Source: Cyclobacteriaceae bacterium (GTDB taxonomy: Bacteria > Bacteroidota > Bacteroidia > Cytophagales > Cyclobacteriaceae). Taken from it: a stretch of 64,000 nt of DNA. Positions within the stretch are counted from its first letter, which is position 1, and every line of letters starts with the position of its first letter. Of this stretch, positions 52,877 to 61,443 are shown piece by piece. A model generated the notes under the pieces. The model was not told the origin of the DNA. It did not search any database and saw only the letters and a list, made by a program, of their open reading frames with translations. Location: positions 1 through 64,000 of the forward strand of contig JAOUDZ010000011.1 in assembly GCA_029858965.1 (NCBI GenBank), given 5' to 3'. The translations under genes and the position numbers were made by a program.

Positions 52877-52991
52877 CCAATTGCGCAGATCTGTTCAAGA
52901 TTATTATTCCGGGATAATTGAGAAGCGGCAAGTGAAGACCGAAGTTAATTTTGGAATGAACCCGGCGCCGCGATCGGAGGCATATGGATAT

Positions 52992-54902
52992 CTAAAAAAT
53001 GACTTCGACATATCCTTGGGAGGGCCGTTTGATATGCCCGTGCAGTAATCCTGGCCGCCACGATGGTCCTTTTTCAATCAATCGGATCGCTTCCTGATCA
53101 TGTGCAAGCGAGAGACTTTTGATCACGACAAAATCCCATATCGATCCATCCACGCCTACATTGAAGATAACCTTCACAATGCCTGATTCATTTTTCAGGC
53201 TATCTGGAACGCGCCTATTTTTATTGAGGTATTCGTTGAAAGCCTTCATCCCGGTCACAGGAAACGGGTACTGACTCAGTTGATCATACACATAACGCTT
53301 TCCATCCTTGTCCTCTGATACTCCGTGGACCAATCGGTTGTCTCTATACAATTCATGGTAATAGGGTTTCCCATCCTCATGAAATCCAAACCAGTCACCC
53401 TCTCTTCTCCCGTCGTAATAACTGCCTTCTTCAGCTATTTGTCCATTTGGATGCCAGGACACAGCTTTGCCTTTTCCATTAACAACTTGCGCATTACCGA
53501 GCGAATCCATTACGCTTTTCGTGAAGGCTCCATTGTTGTAATATACTTCTGTCTCCAGGGCACCATTCCAATGATAGCTTTCCCATTTTCCAACAGCATC
53601 TTCTTTTACATAACGCCCAGCCGAGGCATACCTACCCCTTTCGCTATAATATAAAAAAACACCGTTCTTCATGCCGTCCAGATATTTACCCTTCATTTGA
53701 ATACTTCCATTTCGGTAATAGTCATATACCTGACCTTGCCATCTTCCCAGGGAATCTATCGATCCAATTCGATAGTAAACTGAAGCCGAGGGATCTTCAA
53801 TCTCCTTCCATGCCGCATCATAAAAGACTCTTCTTGTTTCAAGTGCCGGTCCAGGGTCTTCAGTAGTTTTGGTTTCTTCAGCTTCAGCCTCCGGCGGACT
53901 ATAATTTAAGCTGTACTGAAACGGGAGTATGCCGTCGAATTCTTTATCGACAATTTCCAGGCTATCCAGATACACATAGGATTCGTGCTCAATTAACGCT
54001 ATTCTGAACGTTGCCTCCAGCCTTCGCAGTTTAACATAGTTGGCCAGATTCGCCGTATCGGCCCTGAGTTCTGATGGGATACGCTGCAAGGCGTGAAGCG
54101 ATCGTCCGATTGAATCCCACTCCGGAACAATGGCCACCAGACTATCCTTTATCTGAAAATCAGTCAGCTTGTTTCTGTAAAGCTGATTCGTATAACGCTC
54201 GGCTTTCAAAACGCGTTGAAAAATCCGGTAATAGTACAATTGGTCCTTAGGTAAGGCGAACAAGGAGAAAGGTATTAGCACCAACACTATTGCCAAATCT
54301 CTCTTTCTCCTCAGTAGTCCAAGTTTGTGCTGCAGTACAGCCAGGAACAGGCCAGCAATACACCCGCCGATGTGACCGGCTATATCAACGCTGAATTGCG
54401 TTGTGATGAACGCATTAATAACCACGAAGATGATAAAGTTGATTACAACAGCATTGAGACCTTTCCTGTCCCGAAAATTACCAATCAATTCAGCGCCAAG
54501 TCTGTAGCCGTATAGTCCAAAGAGGGCTCCGGACGCTCCTGCGCTAATCGTATACACATTGAACAATAAAGAGAAGAGTCCCGACGCAATACCGCAAAAA
54601 AAGTAAACCATCAAAAACCGCACAGGTCCTACTTCCGGTTCCAGCATGCGCCCCATAGAATACAAAGCGAACATGTTTACAAGCAGGTGGAAGATACCGA
54701 AATGCAGAAACATAGACATTATTATCCTCCAGGGCTCACCTCCCAGCGTGAATGGATTGAGATTTGCGCCGGCATGAAGAATGGCAAGCACATCCAGTTG
54801 GCTGTTCATCATCAGGCTTTCTGAGCCCAAAGCAGTCCAAACAAAAGCAAACACGTTTAGCCCCAGCAGGATAAACGTTGCAAGGGAGTTTCTATTCATC
54901 AT
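52992..54902 (-). CDS. Rhomboid protease fused to MORN-type repeats and a TonB-like C-terminus
   Basis: A 636-residue protein. Residues 1-230 are a rhomboid intramembrane serine protease: HFGIFHLLVNM (67-77), the catalytic GASG with S124 and the helix with H177 (DIAGHIGG). Residues about 375-540 contain MORN-like/YwqK repeats (YYRNGSIQMKGKYLDGMKNG, GKWESYHWNGALETEVYYNNG and others). Residues about 555-636 form a TonB C-terminal-type domain (VIFNVGVDGSIWDFVVIKSLS). Rhomboids cleave membrane proteins; MORN and TonB-C parts are usually periplasmic or bind proteins. It is 2 bp after the Ste24-type protease gene. Confidence 0.85.
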   Translation of the reverse strand: MMNRNSLATFILLGLNVFAFVWTALGSESLMMNSQLDVLAILHAGANLNPFTLGGEPWRIIMSMFLHFGIFHLLVNMFALYSMGRMLEPEVGPVRFLMVYFFCGIASGLFSLLFNVYTISAGASGALFGLYGYRLGAELIGNFRDRKGLNAVVINFIIFVVINAFITTQFSVDIAGHIGGCIAGLFLAVLQHKLGLLRRKRDLAIVLVLIPFSLFALPKDQLYYYRIFQRVLKAERYTNQLYRNKLTDFQIKDSLVAIVPEWDSIGRSLHALQRIPSELRADTANLANYVKLRRLEATFRIALIEHESYVYLDSLEIVDKEFDGILPFQYSLNYSPPEAEAEETKTTEDPGPALETRRVFYDAAWKEIEDPSASVYYRIGSIDSLGRWQGQVYDYYRNGSIQMKGKYLDGMKNGVFLYYSERGRYASAGRYVKEDAVGKWESYHWNGALETEVYYNNGAFTKSVMDSLGNAQVVNGKGKAVSWHPNGQIAEEGSYYDGRREGDWFGFHEDGKPYYHELYRDNRLVHGVSEDKDGKRYVYDQLSQYPFPVTGMKAFNEYLNKNRRVPDSLKNESGIVKVIFNVGVDGSIWDFVVIKSLSLAHDQEAIRLIEKGPSWRPGLLHGHIKRPSQGYVEVIF

Positions 54903-54904
54903 GT

Positions 54905-56140
54905 CTATAAACGAGACAATGCCGTAAGTCGTTTTAGTAACGGGGGATGAGAATAGTGAAAGAAAACATATAATGGATGGGGATATAAATCACTTAGGCT
55001 GTCAACCGATAATCTCTTGAGGGCATTGGCAAGTGCAGTCCCATCAAAGGTGTTGCGCGCAAAGGCGTCAGCTTCAAATTCATTCTTACGACTATACATA
55101 TTCATAAATAATCCTGTAACCGCTGAAATCGGTGAAAACAAAATTCCAAATGCCAGCAGGTTTAGATGAACAGCCAGTTGTGTACCGCCCAGTGCCAGCG
55201 AAACATTTTCAGAATACACCATTTTCGACATGACAAACAAGGTAAATACAATCTGAAGAATTGAAAGGACATATCCCCACACAACATGCTTCTTTTTAAA
55301 GTGCCCTACCTCGTGCGCTAGCACAGCTACCAGTTCATCATTCGAGTGTCTCTCAATCAATGTGTCATACAAGACAATCTTCTTCTTTTTCCCAATACCT
55401 GAAAAAAACGCATTTGCCTTTTTTGATCTCTTGGATCCATCAATAACAAAGATACTATCCAAGGGAAATTTCACTTTCCTTGCAAAATCCTCAATAGCCG
55501 TTTTCAATTCACCATCCGGTAGCGGCGTAAGCTTATTGAACATGGGAAGAATGAGTGAGGTGTAAAACATGTTTATAAACAAGACAAAAATAGCGGCAAG
55601 CCCTGAAAACCAGATCCAGAAGTTCGGCCCGATAGTCTGGACAAGATAAATTAATGCTGATAGCAAACCACCACCTACGACTGCCGCCAGCAGATAGCCT
55701 TTAAGTTTATCTGTTATAAATGTCTTTAACGTTGTCTTGTTAAACTCGTATTTTTCCTCAATTACGAACGTGCTGTACCATTGAAAAGGAATTGTCAGGA
55801 TATCGGAAGCCAGCATCAAGACACCAAAAAATGCCAAAGCCAGCAAGATATTACTTCCAAAATATGGCCTGAGCCAGCTATCTACCCATCCGAATCCACC
55901 ACCTAACAACATACCAAAGGACAGTAAGAAACCGAAGGCAGATGTGACAAATGAAAATTTGGCAAGGTCCCTGTGGTATGCCAGTGATTTCATATATTTT
56001 TCCTTTTCATAGAAAGCTTCGATCTCTTTTGGAATATCTGTACGCTGTGCTTTCAGGTTTATATAATCCAATACCTGGTCAAACAAATAACTGACAAGCG
56101 TGATCGATAAAATAATGATGAGTATAGTATTCGCTTCCAT
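54905..56140 (-). CDS. M48 metalloprotease, Ste24/CAAX type
   Basis: A 411-residue multi-pass membrane zinc protease. ATG 56140 (MEANTILII) puts the first helix at the N-terminus; the frame is open 30 more residues. The zinc motif is LAHEVGHFKKKH (HEVGH at 276-280) and the third ligand lies in NEFEADAFA (about 353-361). Helices flank both sites, and VIDGSKRSKKANAFFSG is the typical block of the Ste24 family. Bacterial homologues degrade misfolded membrane proteins. It is directly upstream of the rhomboid fusion (2-bp gap), which pairs two intramembrane proteases. Confidence 0.9.
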   Translation of the reverse strand: MEANTILIIILSITLVSYLFDQVLDYINLKAQRTDIPKEIEAFYEKEKYMKSLAYHRDLAKFSFVTSAFGFLLSFGMLLGGGFGWVDSWLRPYFGSNILLALAFFGVLMLASDILTIPFQWYSTFVIEEKYEFNKTTLKTFITDKLKGYLLAAVVGGGLLSALIYLVQTIGPNFWIWFSGLAAIFVLFINMFYTSLILPMFNKLTPLPDGELKTAIEDFARKVKFPLDSIFVIDGSKRSKKANAFFSGIGKKKKIVLYDTLIERHSNDELVAVLAHEVGHFKKKHVVWGYVLSILQIVFTLFVMSKMVYSENVSLALGGTQLAVHLNLLAFGILFSPISAVTGLFMNMYSRKNEFEADAFARNTFDGTALANALKRLSVDSLSDLYPHPLYVFFHYSHPPLLKRLTALSRL

Positions 56141-56555
56141 TATGCCTGGTTCAATTTGATGATAAAAGTTTTGTGTGAGGTGATCAAATTGGTACAATGT
56201 TACCAAAATACTTCCTGGTTTCAACGCCAAATTCAGTTGAATAATTACCTCCGGGAGGAAGTAAAAAAATATCGCCTGACCACAGCAAAGCTTCTATAAA
56301 CTCATTCGCGTTCAGCCAAAAAAAGTTGAGAATTTTATGACGCCAATTGGGAAATTACCGGGCAGGTGCTCAATTCATATCAGCGCAAATAGCACGCTAT
56401 ACACCGGTAAGAATCACCCAATGCCGTGCAACACAAACAAACCCTGAGATGGCCCCCAGGACTTGATACAGTGAGTACCGATTTAAGGAATTCGATTTGC
56501 AGGGAGTTTACCGCAAATGTATCCAAAACATGTTACCGGCTGGAAAGGCAGTGCA
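56141..56555. other. 415-bp intergenic region
   Basis: Between the Ste24-type gene and the YtxH gene. It contains a short GC-rich palindrome (around 56252-56262) but no terminator with a T-run and no TAnnTTTG box. No gene is supported here. Confidence 0.4.
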
Positions 56556-56891
56556 CTATTTCTTCTTCGCTGCCGCCGTTTTACGCTTGGCTTGTGCTTT
56601 CAATTCTTTAAGCTTACTAGTAAGTTTTCCCTTTGCAGCCGTCAATTTTCCCTTTGCAGCCGTCAATTTTCCCTTTGCATCGGCTACTTTACCCTTTACA
56701 TCTGCTGATACCTTCTTAGACTTATCGGCGATCTTTTTACGCGTATTTTTTCCACTATCGGGCGCCATCAATACACCTGCCAATGCACCCGCAGCTGCAC
56801 CTGCCAATAAACCTCCGGCAACTTTCAATGCCGTGCTGGATTTACCAGACTTCTTATTTTTATCGGACGTTTCTTTTTTGTTTGCTTCCAT
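56556..56891 (-). CDS. YtxH-domain protein with lysine-rich histone-like tail
   Basis: A 111-residue protein from ATG 56891. Residues about 22-45 are a Gly/Ala-rich hydrophobic segment (VAGGLLAGAAAGALAGVLM) followed by APDSGKNTRKKI, the YtxH signature. The C-terminal 60 residues are almost only Lys, Ala, Gly, Leu and Thr, with a seven-residue repeat (LTAAKGK twice, LTSK after). The DNA behind the repeat is a 21-bp tandem duplication. YtxH proteins are linked to general stress; the tail resembles histone H1-like DNA-binding proteins. Confidence 0.8.
   Translation of the reverse strand: MEANKKETSDKNKKSGKSSTALKVAGGLLAGAAAGALAGVLMAPDSGKNTRKKIADKSKKVSADVKGKVADAKGKLTAAKGKLTAAKGKLTSKLKELKAQAKRKTAAAKKK
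56625..56687. repeat. 21-bp tandem repeat inside the YtxH gene
   Basis: Units 56625-56645 and 56646-56666 are identical; 56667-56687 is a partial third copy. It encodes the seven-residue repeat of the tail and keeps the reading frame, so copy-number change would change protein length by seven residues. Confidence 0.85.
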
Positions 56892-57032
56892 AATATTCTT
56901 TTTTATAAACAAAACACATTAACCGAACTGTTCTAATATAAGCATATGGCAGCGGTTTAACAAGTTTTACCGATCAGTAATTTGCGCAAAGTGGTGCAAA
57001 GAATTTGCAACTACCAGTATATACAATCCGGT

Positions 57033-58007
57033 TTATTTTTGCCCTTGTGATTGGCTTTGCGCAAATGAAACAACGTGCTGTTTTTGCACGCCCACATGAT
57101 CGATTCCTAACGCTACTACATCTCCCGGTCTGAGATAAACCGGGGGTTTCTGCGCTAAACCAACACCGGAGGGCGTCCCTGTTGAAATGACATCGCCAGG
57201 TAAAAGTGTCATGTGCTCACTGGTATAACTTATCAGCTTCGCAATGTTATAAATCATATCCCTCGTATTGGCCTGCTGCCTGGTCTTTCCATTTACGCTT
57301 AACCAGAGATCCAATTGCTGTGGATTTGCCAGATTTTCAGCTAAAACCAAATAGGGTCCCAGTGGCGCAAAACTGTCAGCGCTTTTTCCTTTGTCCCATT
57401 GCCCTCCATCCTTCTCCAATTGCCAAAAACGTTCACTATAATCATTGATCACCGTGTATCCGGCCACATAATCCATGGCTTCAGCTTCACTCACGTAAGA
57501 GGCCCGCTTACCAATAATGACTGCCAGTTCGACCTCCCAATCCAGTTTTTGAGCACCTTTCGGAATAATGACATCATCAAAAGGCCCGCACAAAGCTGTA
57601 GTAGCCTTAAAAAAAATGACAGGCTCACTTGGAATGGCAGCTGACGTCGTGGCTCCGGATCCTTCCTTAACGTGTTCAGCGTAGTTAAGCCCTATGGCAA
57701 CGATCTTAGATGGCCGTGCCACGCAAGAGCCATAACGCTCATGCAACGCTACCGTAGCACATTTGGCAGCATGGGTTACCAACCAGCTTTGCAATCTTTT
57801 GACGCCGTCGGTCGCAAAAAACTTTTCGTCAAAGTCTTCGCCAAACGATGATACATCAAGCCGGGTGCCATCAGGATATTCTACTGCCGGTCTCTCCTTA
57901 TCAAAATTTCCATATCTGAATAACTTAATGTCAGCCTGGTTTCTGGTCTGCGCCGAAAGTGCCGCATAGAACAGAAGAAAAAAAAGTAGTAGTGATGTTT
58001 TTTTCAT
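57033..58007 (-). CDS. Exported fumarylacetoacetate hydrolase-family protein
   Basis: A 324-residue protein with a clear signal peptide (1-20, ending LSAQT). The catalytic domain (about 100-310) has IGLNYAEHVKEG, PVIFFKATTALCGPFDD, the metal-binding DWEVELAVIIGK and STGTPSGVGL, all typical of the FAH family (isomerases and hydrolases of acyl-pyruvates or 2-keto acids). These enzymes are usually cytoplasmic; here the protein should be periplasmic. It lies 15 bp after the TIM-barrel gene on the same strand. The substrate is unknown. Confidence 0.85.
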   Translation of the reverse strand: MKKTSLLLFFLLFYAALSAQTRNQADIKLFRYGNFDKERPAVEYPDGTRLDVSSFGEDFDEKFFATDGVKRLQSWLVTHAAKCATVALHERYGSCVARPSKIVAIGLNYAEHVKEGSGATTSAAIPSEPVIFFKATTALCGPFDDVIIPKGAQKLDWEVELAVIIGKRASYVSEAEAMDYVAGYTVINDYSERFWQLEKDGGQWDKGKSADSFAPLGPYLVLAENLANPQQLDLWLSVNGKTRQQANTRDMIYNIAKLISYTSEHMTLLPGDVISTGTPSGVGLAQKPPVYLRPGDVVALGIDHVGVQKQHVVSFAQSQSQGQK

Positions 58008-58022
58008 TTCTTCACAGTAAGG

Positions 58023-58853
58023 CTAAAGTTTATTCAAAAAATCCATATTGTGTTTCATGCTCTCGAGCGGAGTACTTTCGTATTCTTCCTGCTCAATAAA
58101 GATATACTTTACGCCTGACTGTTTCTTTAACGATAGCATCTTTGCAATATCCAGTCCACCCTTTCCAAACTCGGTGCTTTCTCTTTTGGCCATGTCCATA
58201 TCCTTGAGGTGCCAGAGCGGAAAACGACCCTGATACCGGGTAAAGTAGTCCTCAGGATCTTTGCCGGCAACAATAGTCCAGCCCAGATCCAGCTCCATAT
58301 GCACTAAATCAGCCTGGCAATTGTCGAGCAGTACATCGTACAGCACTTGACCATTTTCCGATTCAAATTCATATTCGTGATTGTGGTATCCGAATTTCAG
58401 ATTCAACTTTTTGCACTGTTCACCGGCCTGATTGAAGGCTTCCGCAACACGCTTATAGTTATCGACCGTTTGGCCTTCGGTAGGCATTGTTGAGCAAATA
58501 ATATATTCCTGACCAGATTCCACAGCTTCCTCCATAGTTTGTTCCCACTTTTCATCGAGGTGCACATGACCACTTCTGAGCGTCATGCCCAGGTCATTGC
58601 ACGCGGTCTTCATTGCCTTTGCCGTCAAACCATAATAGTGCCCCAGGTCACTTCGGGCAGATTCTATTTGCTTAATTCCGATTTCCGCTATTTTCTTAAG
58701 GGTACCCATTGGGTCCGCCTCCATTTCCTTGCGAAATGTGTATAGTTGAAGTCCCATGTTTTCTTCCTTACGGCTCGGCGAGCAAGACTGAAAGAGTAAT
58801 GCGCTGGCTGCGAGCGTCCCGGTTTGGATTATAAATTCTCTGCGCGTTTTCAT
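58023..58853 (-). CDS. Sugar phosphate isomerase/epimerase-like TIM-barrel protein with Tat-type lipoprotein signal
   Basis: A 276-residue xylose-isomerase-like TIM barrel. The N-terminus MKTRREFIIQTGTLAA has a twin arginine and a lipobox FQSC (C24), so the protein is probably exported by Tat and lipidated. Metal-site residues are visible in KFGYHNHEYEF, HMELDLGW (Glu and Asp) and HLKDMD; the C-terminal FIEQEEYES holds another Glu. Relatives act on sugars or sugar phosphates as isomerases or epimerases. It is 15 bp upstream of the FAH-family gene. Confidence 0.85.
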   Translation of the reverse strand: MKTRREFIIQTGTLAASALLFQSCSPSRKEENMGLQLYTFRKEMEADPMGTLKKIAEIGIKQIESARSDLGHYYGLTAKAMKTACNDLGMTLRSGHVHLDEKWEQTMEEAVESGQEYIICSTMPTEGQTVDNYKRVAEAFNQAGEQCKKLNLKFGYHNHEYEFESENGQVLYDVLLDNCQADLVHMELDLGWTIVAGKDPEDYFTRYQGRFPLWHLKDMDMAKRESTEFGKGGLDIAKMLSLKKQSGVKYIFIEQEEYESTPLESMKHNMDFLNKL

Positions 58854-59017
58854 CGGTATTTGGGTTTAAATGTGATAGACCAGCTGCATTGCAATATTAG
58901 TTCTAATTACATTGATATCATTTGGTTTTCAACAGAATGAATTACCTACTGCTGATGCAGCCATAACTTGTGTAACTTTGTTTAGCGCACCGCCATCTCG
59001 TCCTTTGCATCTCCAGT

Positions 59018-60157
59018 TTAGTTTTTAATCTGCTTATTATTATGTTGTCTTATTATTTCCAATGTTTTTTCAATGGGAATTGATTCAATGGTTAAGCCGC
59101 CTCGCCCGGTCATCGTTTCTGCTGCAAAAAGTGAGTTTATAATGGCCTCTTCAGTGGCTTCAATTACAGCCTGAAATAAAATACTTACTTTATCATTTCT
59201 CAGTTCGGTATTTGTATTCAGATCCGTATTGCTGTTGTATGGATCCCGAACAGATTCTGCTGTTGAAAAAGCGATTGTATAGTCGCCACTGCCGTTTGAT
59301 TCATTACCTCCCGCCCGGCCTAATCCCAACATGGCGCGGGAGGCTAATCTTTCCAGGTTTCTTGAAGTCAGCGGCGCGTCTGTTGCTACGACAATCATAC
59401 AGGAACCATCTTCTTTGTATTCCGTTGTTGTTTCCCGAAACATATATTGACCCAGGTTGACGCCTACAGGCACTCCTGCAATTTGAAGCACTCCGCCAAA
59501 GTTGGTTTGCACCAAAACACCAACGGTATAGCCGCCTCGCTTTTCCGGTAATTTTCTGGAAGCCGTTCCTATCCCTCCCTTGAATCCAAAGCAAACCGTA
59601 CCGGTTCCTGCCCCGACATTTCCCATCCTTACATAACCCGTATCTGCTTTTTCAATGGCCCCTAGTACGTCCTTTTTAGTTACCACTCTTAGTTGAATGT
59701 CATTCAATCCGCCGTCATTGGTTTCTCCCACCACCGGGTTAACGCTCCGTACATTTTTATTTTCAGAAAAGGATAAGGTGTAATCGATTAGTGCATCGGC
59801 CGCGGTGGGAACGCTCAAGGTATTGGTAAGGATAATTGGAGTCTCCAGATTCCCCAACTCCTTTACCTGGGTATAGCCGGATAGCTTTCCAAATCCATTG
59901 CCAATAAAAATAGCAGCAGGCACTTTTTGTTGGAAAATATTTCCCGGATGTGGAAGGATGGCGGTTACACCAGTGCGGATAGCATCGCCTTCGATTCTGG
60001 TAGTATGCCCGACTAGTACGCCTGAAACATCTGTAATGGCGTTGTGTCTACCCGGCTTCAGTATTCCAATTTCAATTCCATAATCGCGTAGAACTTTCTG
60101 TTGCGCTCCAGATTCCAAGGCGATAACGACGAAGAAGGAGGCTATTAATGTTTTCAT
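59018..60157 (-). CDS. P1-family (DmpA/BapA) aminopeptidase, exported
   Basis: A 379-residue Ntn-fold peptidase precursor from ATG 60157, with a signal peptide (1-19, ending SGAQ). The autocleavage site is at G251-S252 in EDGSCMIVVATDAPL, which frees the serine as nucleophile. The motifs HNAITDVSGVLVGHTT and GNVGAGTGTVCFGFKGGIG are conserved. Family members remove D-amino or beta-amino acids from peptides. It should be processed into two chains in the periplasm. It lies 164 bp from the TIM-barrel gene and 170 bp from the RraA-family gene. Confidence 0.88.
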   Translation of the reverse strand: MKTLIASFFVVIALESGAQQKVLRDYGIEIGILKPGRHNAITDVSGVLVGHTTRIEGDAIRTGVTAILPHPGNIFQQKVPAAIFIGNGFGKLSGYTQVKELGNLETPIILTNTLSVPTAADALIDYTLSFSENKNVRSVNPVVGETNDGGLNDIQLRVVTKKDVLGAIEKADTGYVRMGNVGAGTGTVCFGFKGGIGTASRKLPEKRGGYTVGVLVQTNFGGVLQIAGVPVGVNLGQYMFRETTTEYKEDGSCMIVVATDAPLTSRNLERLASRAMLGLGRAGGNESNGSGDYTIAFSTAESVRDPYNSNTDLNTNTELRNDKVSILFQAVIEATEEAIINSLFAAETMTGRGGLTIESIPIEKTLEIIRQHNNKQIKN

Positions 60158-60327
60158 GATGCAGGTTTGTTTAAACCTTTGTATGGAATATAGGTTGCAG
60201 AGCAATTTCATCCACTATTGCAGCCTTGCAGGCAGACAAATTGTTCGGGAATTGGATATGAATGAATAATATGATTGAGAACGAATTGATCAAGGACTGA
60301 TTCCTCCATCTTTCACGCTCAGAACAC

Positions 60328-61332
60328 TTACCTAAACCAATCCTGCCGCTTAATCATTTCTTGCTGCTCTTGCGGTAAGTTCTTCATGTGTGCACGCAAC
60401 CAGGTACGAAAATCCTGGGTAATAGCCTCTGTCCAGGCCGCATCGATCTGTCCTGCGGTATAGATCCCGGCTTGCAGCCTTGAATGACCAAATTCATCTT
60501 TGAGGCGCGTCCATTCGGATGTTTCCACTACCTCGAGCGCAAGATGCGCCGGAATAAAAACAATGCCTTCGCGCAACCCCAGAACGACATCTCCCGGCAT
60601 CACTGCGGCACGGCCGATCGAAATAGGTGTATTGTAACCAATGATCATGGTCTTATCATATGTGTTCGAAGTTGATGGATCCCAATTTCGATTAAAGACC
60701 ACGAAATCCTTCAGTTCCAGGATACCTGCCAGATCGCGGGCGCCCCCCCAAATAACCAATCCCGTACCTGTCTTTTTATAAATCATATTGGCGAGATTAT
60801 CCCCAATGAAAGCCCCGCCAATTTGCCTGTCCATCAGGTCGGCTACCAGTACATCACCCGTTGTGAGCTGATCCATAATCCAGTGTTTGTCTCGCCCTTC
60901 TAATCCCCGTGCTTTTCCTTGTTCCGTCACGACATCGGCAACGTCTGCGCGATAGGGAATAAAATCACAAGTCACCGCTCTGCCCACCAACACAGGATTC
61001 TCATGTGTCATCACCCACTTCCCCTGATACTGATTGGGATACCCCTGTTCCTGCAACACTCCCCATGCCTCCTCGCAGGTAACCAATTTCATGCGCTCCA
61101 GAATTCGATCGGACACCTTAGGACGGTTGTCGGGGAAACGTTCTGCCTTGTATTGCCTGGTATACAGCATCATTTGTTCGGGCGTCAATGTGTAAGGCAA
61201 TGGTAAGTCGGCTTGTGCACAGGATTGATGGAAAGAACACAACACTAAAAAGAGAAAGATGCATAGTCCGTACATCAACTCCCTTACTTCCATATTGTTC
61301 ATAAGCCGTCCGTTTGTTTTTCTCCTTATCAT
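60328..61332 (-). CDS. Exported RraA-family (dimethylmenaquinone methyltransferase-like) protein
   Basis: A 334-residue protein from ATG 61332 (the frame extends to a TTG at 61344). A hydrophobic segment (YGLCIFLFLVLCSFHQSCAQ, about 21-40) looks like a signal peptide. The RraA domain (about 70-290) includes RAVTCDFIPY, GDVLVADLMDRQIGGAFIGDNLAN, WGGARDLAGI and PGDVVLGLREGIVFIP. The fold is shared by RNase E regulators and by metal-dependent aldolases of 4-hydroxy-2-oxo acids; WGGARD and the exported form favour an enzyme, not a regulator. Confidence 0.78.
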   Translation of the reverse strand: MIRRKTNGRLMNNMEVRELMYGLCIFLFLVLCSFHQSCAQADLPLPYTLTPEQMMLYTRQYKAERFPDNRPKVSDRILERMKLVTCEEAWGVLQEQGYPNQYQGKWVMTHENPVLVGRAVTCDFIPYRADVADVVTEQGKARGLEGRDKHWIMDQLTTGDVLVADLMDRQIGGAFIGDNLANMIYKKTGTGLVIWGGARDLAGILELKDFVVFNRNWDPSTSNTYDKTMIIGYNTPISIGRAAVMPGDVVLGLREGIVFIPAHLALEVVETSEWTRLKDEFGHSRLQAGIYTAGQIDAAWTEAITQDFRTWLRAHMKNLPQEQQEMIKRQDWFR

Positions 61333-61443
61333 GACGTAAACCAATCTATGCTGCCCCTATTCCTGCATTTGGAGTACAATAATGTCGTACATAATAACTA
61401 AACATTCATTTTCGGCCGCCAGTCCGCCACTATTCCTACTGCG

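Noticed and set aside
56497..56922. A 141-codon plus-strand frame with repeats (PFAAVNF) over the YtxH gene
   Set aside because: The repeats are the antisense reading of the 21-bp tandem unit; the minus-strand YtxH reading has a known domain and a sound start.
60161..60178. Short AGGTTT/AAACCT palindrome upstream of the P1 peptidase gene
   Set aside because: Six-base arms with a four-base loop occur often by chance in AT-rich intergenic DNA.
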